From Streptomyces violaceusniger Tu 4113 (GTDB lineage Bacteria; Actinomycetota; Actinomycetes; Streptomycetales; Streptomycetaceae): DNA of 64,000 bases. A program made the translations under genes and the position numbers. Positions 61,069 to 64,000 of the stretch are shown here, one piece after another. Position 1 is the first letter of the stretch; every line of letters begins with the position of its first letter. The stretch covers positions 3,224,001 to 3,288,000 of the forward strand of contig NC_015957.1 in NCBI RefSeq assembly GCF_000147815.2. The letters are read 5' to 3'. The notes under the pieces were generated by a model. It worked only from the letters and a program-made list of their open reading frames with translations, was not told the origin of the DNA and searched no databases.

Positions 61069-61830
61069 TCAGGGGCGGAGTGCCACCAGGAGATCAACCA
61101 CGTAGGTCTCTTCCACCTCCTCGCCGGGGAAAGCCTTGCCCAGCCGCTCCCGCTCATCGACGAGAAAGGCATGACGGTCGGCCTCATCAAGGACGAGGAA
61201 TGCCGAGCGGCTGCCGATGTTGGCGATGTGCGTGTCCAGGGAGACAGTGCGGCTCCAGCGCACTTGACGGCGCGCGACCCGCAGACCCGTCAGGCCCGCC
61301 AGCCGGATGGCCTCCCTGTCCGGGGGCCGCACCGCAGACCTTGGCTCCACCCCGCAGTGGTGCGCGATGCGTTCGTGCTGATCGCGGATCCACGGTACGT
61401 CGAAGGCCGTGGTGTTCCACCAGATCGCCAGCGCACCGCCCCCTCGCAGGACGCGCAACGCCTCCGGGACAGACCGGCCGGGGTCGGTCCACTGCCAGGA
61501 CTGCGCATAGGTGATGAGGTCACAGGAAGCCTCGGCAAGCGGCAGAGCGTTACCATCGCCCCTCACAATCGGCAGACCCGGGAGCGCCTGGTGGAACTCA
61601 CCGGCCATGGCCGCACCTGGTTCGACAGCGATCACCTCGGCACCCCGCTCTCGCAGCAGGACGGTGGCGATTCCGGTGCCCGCGCCCACGTCGGCGACCC
61701 GCGCACCCGCCAGGCGGCACTCTGCGAACTCCTCGATGCGGTCGAAGAGCGCGGCTGGGTAAGAAGGCCGACTTGCCGCGTACTGAGCCGCGGCCACATC
61801 GAACGACTGGGCGCGTGAGCTGGCGTTCAT
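61069..61830 (-). CDS. Class I SAM-dependent methyltransferase
   Basis: A 253-residue protein of the Methyltransf_11/UbiE-like type. The N terminus, AQSFDVAAAQYAASRPSYP, is the usual lead-in. Motif I is VADVGAGTGIATVLL, followed by the acidic strand VIAVEPGAAM, then IVRGDGNALPLAEASCDLI and the post-motif segment AQSWQWTDP typical of this family. The C-terminal part ends with FPGEEVEETYVVDLLVALRP. The substrate is unknown and it is probably housekeeping rather than part of the NRPS pathway. The ATG at 61830 is chosen at the conserved start, but its ribosome site is weak and an upstream GTG is possible. Confidence 0.85.
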   Translation of the reverse strand: MNASSRAQSFDVAAAQYAASRPSYPAALFDRIEEFAECRLAGARVADVGAGTGIATVLLRERGAEVIAVEPGAAMAGEFHQALPGLPIVRGDGNALPLAEASCDLITYAQSWQWTDPGRSVPEALRVLRGGGALAIWWNTTAFDVPWIRDQHERIAHHCGVEPRSAVRPPDREAIRLAGLTGLRVARRQVRWSRTVSLDTHIANIGSRSAFLVLDEADRHAFLVDERERLGKAFPGEEVEETYVVDLLVALRP

Positions 61831-61930
61831 ACCTTCTAGGGATACCACGCCTGGCTCCACGCCCACACCGCGTCGCCGGGCCTGACCCAGGCCCGGGGGA
61901 CGCACAGACCTCCGCCTCCGGCACCGTCGT

Positions 61931-63847
61931 TCACTCGGCGATGTCGACCCCGTATCCACGTGCGAGGGCGTCCAGCCCGTGGTCGTAGCCCTGGCCGACG
62001 GCGCGCAGGCGCCAGACCGGGCCCCTGCGGTAGATCTCCGCGAGCAGCATGGTGCGTTCGGTGGTGGCGGCGTCCAGAGTCGCCCGGGCGAGAGGTGCCC
62101 CGCTGCTCCCGGGTGCGGCACCGACCTGGATCGCACCGACCGTCCCGAAGGTGGCGGCGCCGTCGATGGCGGCGGCGATGACGACCTTGCGCGTCGCGGG
62201 CGGCAGGGATGCCAGGTTGAGGGCGATGCTCTGTTCGGCAGGGCCGCCGGTCAGCAGTCGCGCGGTTCCGGCGGGGCTCTCCGGAGCTCCGTAGAAGATG
62301 AGGTCCTCGTCACAGGTGACCTGTTCGTCATCGTCGAGGAGGAAGGCGACGACGTCGATCTCGTAGTCGGTCTGCGGGGCCCAGCCGGCGGTGACATACC
62401 ACTCCGGCGCGGGCCTGCCGTGCGGCATGGGCAGGTCGATGACGCCGCCTCTCGGCATCACATGCGGCTCCTGAGGCCGGAGCGCCGCCGCGGCCGGGGC
62501 GGTGGCGGTGGCGGTCGGAGCGGTGAGCCAGTGGTGGTCGTGCACGGGGAGTCCGAGGGCGGTGATGCGGCGCATGCGCCGGTCACCCTGCCCTCCCTCC
62601 AGGAGTACGACGTCGGTGACACTGGCCGACAGGTTGACCGCCGCGGACCCGCCCAGCTCGACGATGCGGGTACGAGCCGCCGCGGCATCGGGATGGGCAC
62701 CACCGAGCACCAGCACGCGACGCCCCGCCAGAGGCTTGCCGAGGGTGCCGGCGGAGGGCTCCGGCCGGCGTGGCGCGGGTACCGGCGCACCAGGGGCGAC
62801 CGTGGGGAGGGCCGCGGCTTCCGGGACGGGTGCGGCAGAGGTTGTGGCGGGTGCCAACTCCATGGGCCCGACGACTGGTTCGGCTTGCCGCTCAGCCGCG
62901 GGGGCGACAGCGACGGCCGTCGCCTCATGCTCCGTCCCTGGCCGTACGTCGGCCAACAGCCGCAGGAAGGTGTGCTCGTCGATGACCGGCACGCCTTCGG
63001 CGAGTGCGCGTCGGGCCTTTGCCGAATCGGACGCCGGTTCATTGGTGACCAGCACGCTGGTGTGCCGGCTGACGGAGGTCATCATGTTCAGCCCGGCGGC
63101 GACCGCCCGCCCGACCAGTTCCGCCCGGGCATGGGCGGTCTCACCGGTGATCGCGACCTTCATCCCCTGCTGGAGAGGCTCGCCGGGAGCCAGACGTCCC
63201 GGATTGCGGTAGGCGCAGGGGGCCTTCGGCGGCTTCGGCGTGAACTGCGTTTCTGCCCGGGGCGGGCAGGCCACCAGCGGCAAGGGCAGATCGAGCTGCG
63301 CTGCCTCGCGCAGTGACGCCCGCAGGATCCCGGCCAGTACACGGGTGTCGTCCAGCGCATCGTGAGCACGCTGTTGGGGGATGCCGTAGTGGGCGGCGAG
63401 GGTGCCGAGCTTCATGTCGCCGGTCGGCGGATCCACCTGACGATTCAGCGCCAGGGTGCACAGCCGCTGCGACACCGGCAGCCACGTCCGCGCACGGGCG
63501 AACTCGTGGGCCAGGAAGTCGTAGTCGAACTGGGCATTGTGGGCGACCAGAACCCGGTCCTGAAGCATCGCTCCGATCCGCCCGGCGACCTGGTCGAACG
63601 TCGGCGCGCCCTGCAGCCGCTCGACGGTCAGCCCGTGGACCTTCACCGGCCCCGGATCGCAGCCCGGATTGAGCAGCGTCGAGAACTCCCCGGTCTGCTC
63701 ACCGTCCGGACCGACCGTGATCACCGCGACGGACAGTACCCGGTCTCGCCGGGCCATGAGTCCCGACGTCTCCACATCAACCAAGGCCCAGTCGTAGGCG
63801 TAGTCGCCCATGGCGGGCACATCGAAGGAGGTCGGGATGATACTCAT
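61931..63847 (-). CDS. DEDDh exonuclease - tandem BRCT - TerD fusion protein
   Basis: A 638-residue multidomain protein. Residues about 18-190 are a DnaQ-like 3'-5' exonuclease with Exo I VDVETSG (D24, E26), Exo II AHNAQFDYDFL and Exo III HDALDDTRVL, which makes it DEDDh type. Two BRCT-like domains follow, about 225-300 (GMKVAITGETAHARAEL...VPVIDEHTFLRLL) and 375-450 (GRRVLVLGGAHPDAAAA...LPVHDHHWL), joined by an Ala/Pro-rich linker. The C terminus (about 475-638) is a TerD domain with the calcium-binding-type acidic segment FLLDDDEQVTCDEDLIFYG. Such fusions link tellurite/phage-stress TerD proteins to nucleic-acid processing, suggesting a DNA damage or phage response role. ATG 63847 is the clear start. 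Confidence 0.88.
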   Translation of the reverse strand: MSIIPTSFDVPAMGDYAYDWALVDVETSGLMARRDRVLSVAVITVGPDGEQTGEFSTLLNPGCDPGPVKVHGLTVERLQGAPTFDQVAGRIGAMLQDRVLVAHNAQFDYDFLAHEFARARTWLPVSQRLCTLALNRQVDPPTGDMKLGTLAAHYGIPQQRAHDALDDTRVLAGILRASLREAAQLDLPLPLVACPPRAETQFTPKPPKAPCAYRNPGRLAPGEPLQQGMKVAITGETAHARAELVGRAVAAGLNMMTSVSRHTSVLVTNEPASDSAKARRALAEGVPVIDEHTFLRLLADVRPGTEHEATAVAVAPAAERQAEPVVGPMELAPATTSAAPVPEAAALPTVAPGAPVPAPRRPEPSAGTLGKPLAGRRVLVLGGAHPDAAAARTRIVELGGSAAVNLSASVTDVVLLEGGQGDRRMRRITALGLPVHDHHWLTAPTATATAPAAAALRPQEPHVMPRGGVIDLPMPHGRPAPEWYVTAGWAPQTDYEIDVVAFLLDDDEQVTCDEDLIFYGAPESPAGTARLLTGGPAEQSIALNLASLPPATRKVVIAAAIDGAATFGTVGAIQVGAAPGSSGAPLARATLDAATTERTMLLAEIYRRGPVWRLRAVGQGYDHGLDALARGYGVDIAE

Positions 63848-63889
63848 GGAGTCAAGGATGATCCGATATGCGGTCCTCCTTCAACCTGT

Positions 63890-64000
63890 ATGCCGATTTG
63901 CCCTCAGCCGGAACTTCGTGACGAGGCGCTCATGTTGCGCCGACCGCAGAACCGGCGGGTGCGGCAAGCGGACGAATTATGGGTGCTGTTCCGACGGGTG
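63890..64000 (+). CDS. Possible start of a rightward gene, truncated by the window
   Basis: An open frame from ATG 63890 (MPICPQPELRDEALMLRR) runs to the window edge. A second in-frame ATG at 63932 has gacgagg upstream and may be the real start. The frame contains a TTA codon near 63977, rare in this GC-rich host. Nothing can be said about function; it could be chance. Confidence 0.25.
   Translation, partial: MPICPQPELRDEALMLRRPQNRRVRQADELWVLFRRV

Noticed and set aside
60942..61514. Open frames with HRTAP or GAVRC repeats across the pentanucleotide array
   Set aside because: Produced by the (CACCG)n array and overlapping the antisense of a real methyltransferase gene.
1..64000. tRNA or rRNA genes, integrases or insertion sequences
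   Set aside because: No cloverleaf-like or rRNA sequence, transposase, integrase or terminal inverted repeats were recognised by eye on either strand.

Overview
The window looks like Streptomyces or a close relative: very high GC throughout, strong G/C preference at third codon positions, GTG and ATG starts with purine-rich ribosome sites, and typical actinomycete families (PAS-GGDEF-EAL proteins, TerD fusions, actinobacterial NRPSs). No RNA genes, CRISPR array or intact mobile element was recognised.

Layout. 1-9.2 kb is accessory chromosome: a truncated unknown gene, a c-di-GMP turnover protein, a large 16-bp minisatellite filling the gap between two convergent genes, a DUF779 protein, an FAD monooxygenase divergent from its TetR regulator, a small membrane protein/winged-helix regulator operon with tandem operators, an orphan nucleotidyltransferase-like protein and a frameshifted relic. 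From 9.2 to 57.2 kb lies a biosynthetic gene cluster built around two giant NRPS genes, translationally coupled by an ATGA overlap. An ABC exporter (DrrAB type), NRPS-1, NRPS-2 and a P450 read as one minus-strand transcription unit of about 42.5 kb (57210 to 14652). A second P450 and an asparagine/arginine-hydroxylase-like 2-oxoglutarate oxygenase follow as a pair. Two related multi-pass membrane proteins flank that pair; one of them is fused in frame to a VanX-type D-Ala-D-Ala dipeptidase. At 57.8-59.0 kb, divergent from the exporter, is a coupled operon of three small DsrE/TusBCD-like proteins. 59.1-64 kb is a scarred region (frameshifted TetR, hydrolase remnant, 5'-truncated SDR, pentanucleotide repeat) followed by a methyltransferase and an exonuclease-BRCT-BRCT-TerD protein.

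Assembly-line logic read by eye. NRPS-1: C(EntF/SnbC-like starter)-A(Thr)-T-E / C-A(code DTDDMGFIDK, acidic pocket, unassigned)-T-E / C-A(Phe)-T / C-A(Asn)-MT-T. NRPS-2: C-A(DAWMMGAVAK, hydrophobic)-T / X-like C-A(DAYHLGTSFK, unassigned)-T / C-A(Asp-like)-T / C-A(Gly)-T / C-A(Val)-MT-T-E / C-A(Tyr)-T-TE. The predicted product is a ten-residue peptide with two N-methylations and three epimerisations, released and possibly cyclised by a C-terminal thioesterase, with three candidate tailoring oxygenases.

The most unusual element is the condensation-like domain at the entry of module 6. Its HHxxxDG motif reads HRIAGDD, the HRxxxDD form reported for the P450-recruiting X-domains of glycopeptide NRPSs, but here it sits inside an elongation line next to P450 genes. 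I know of no described system with this arrangement, but could not search for one.
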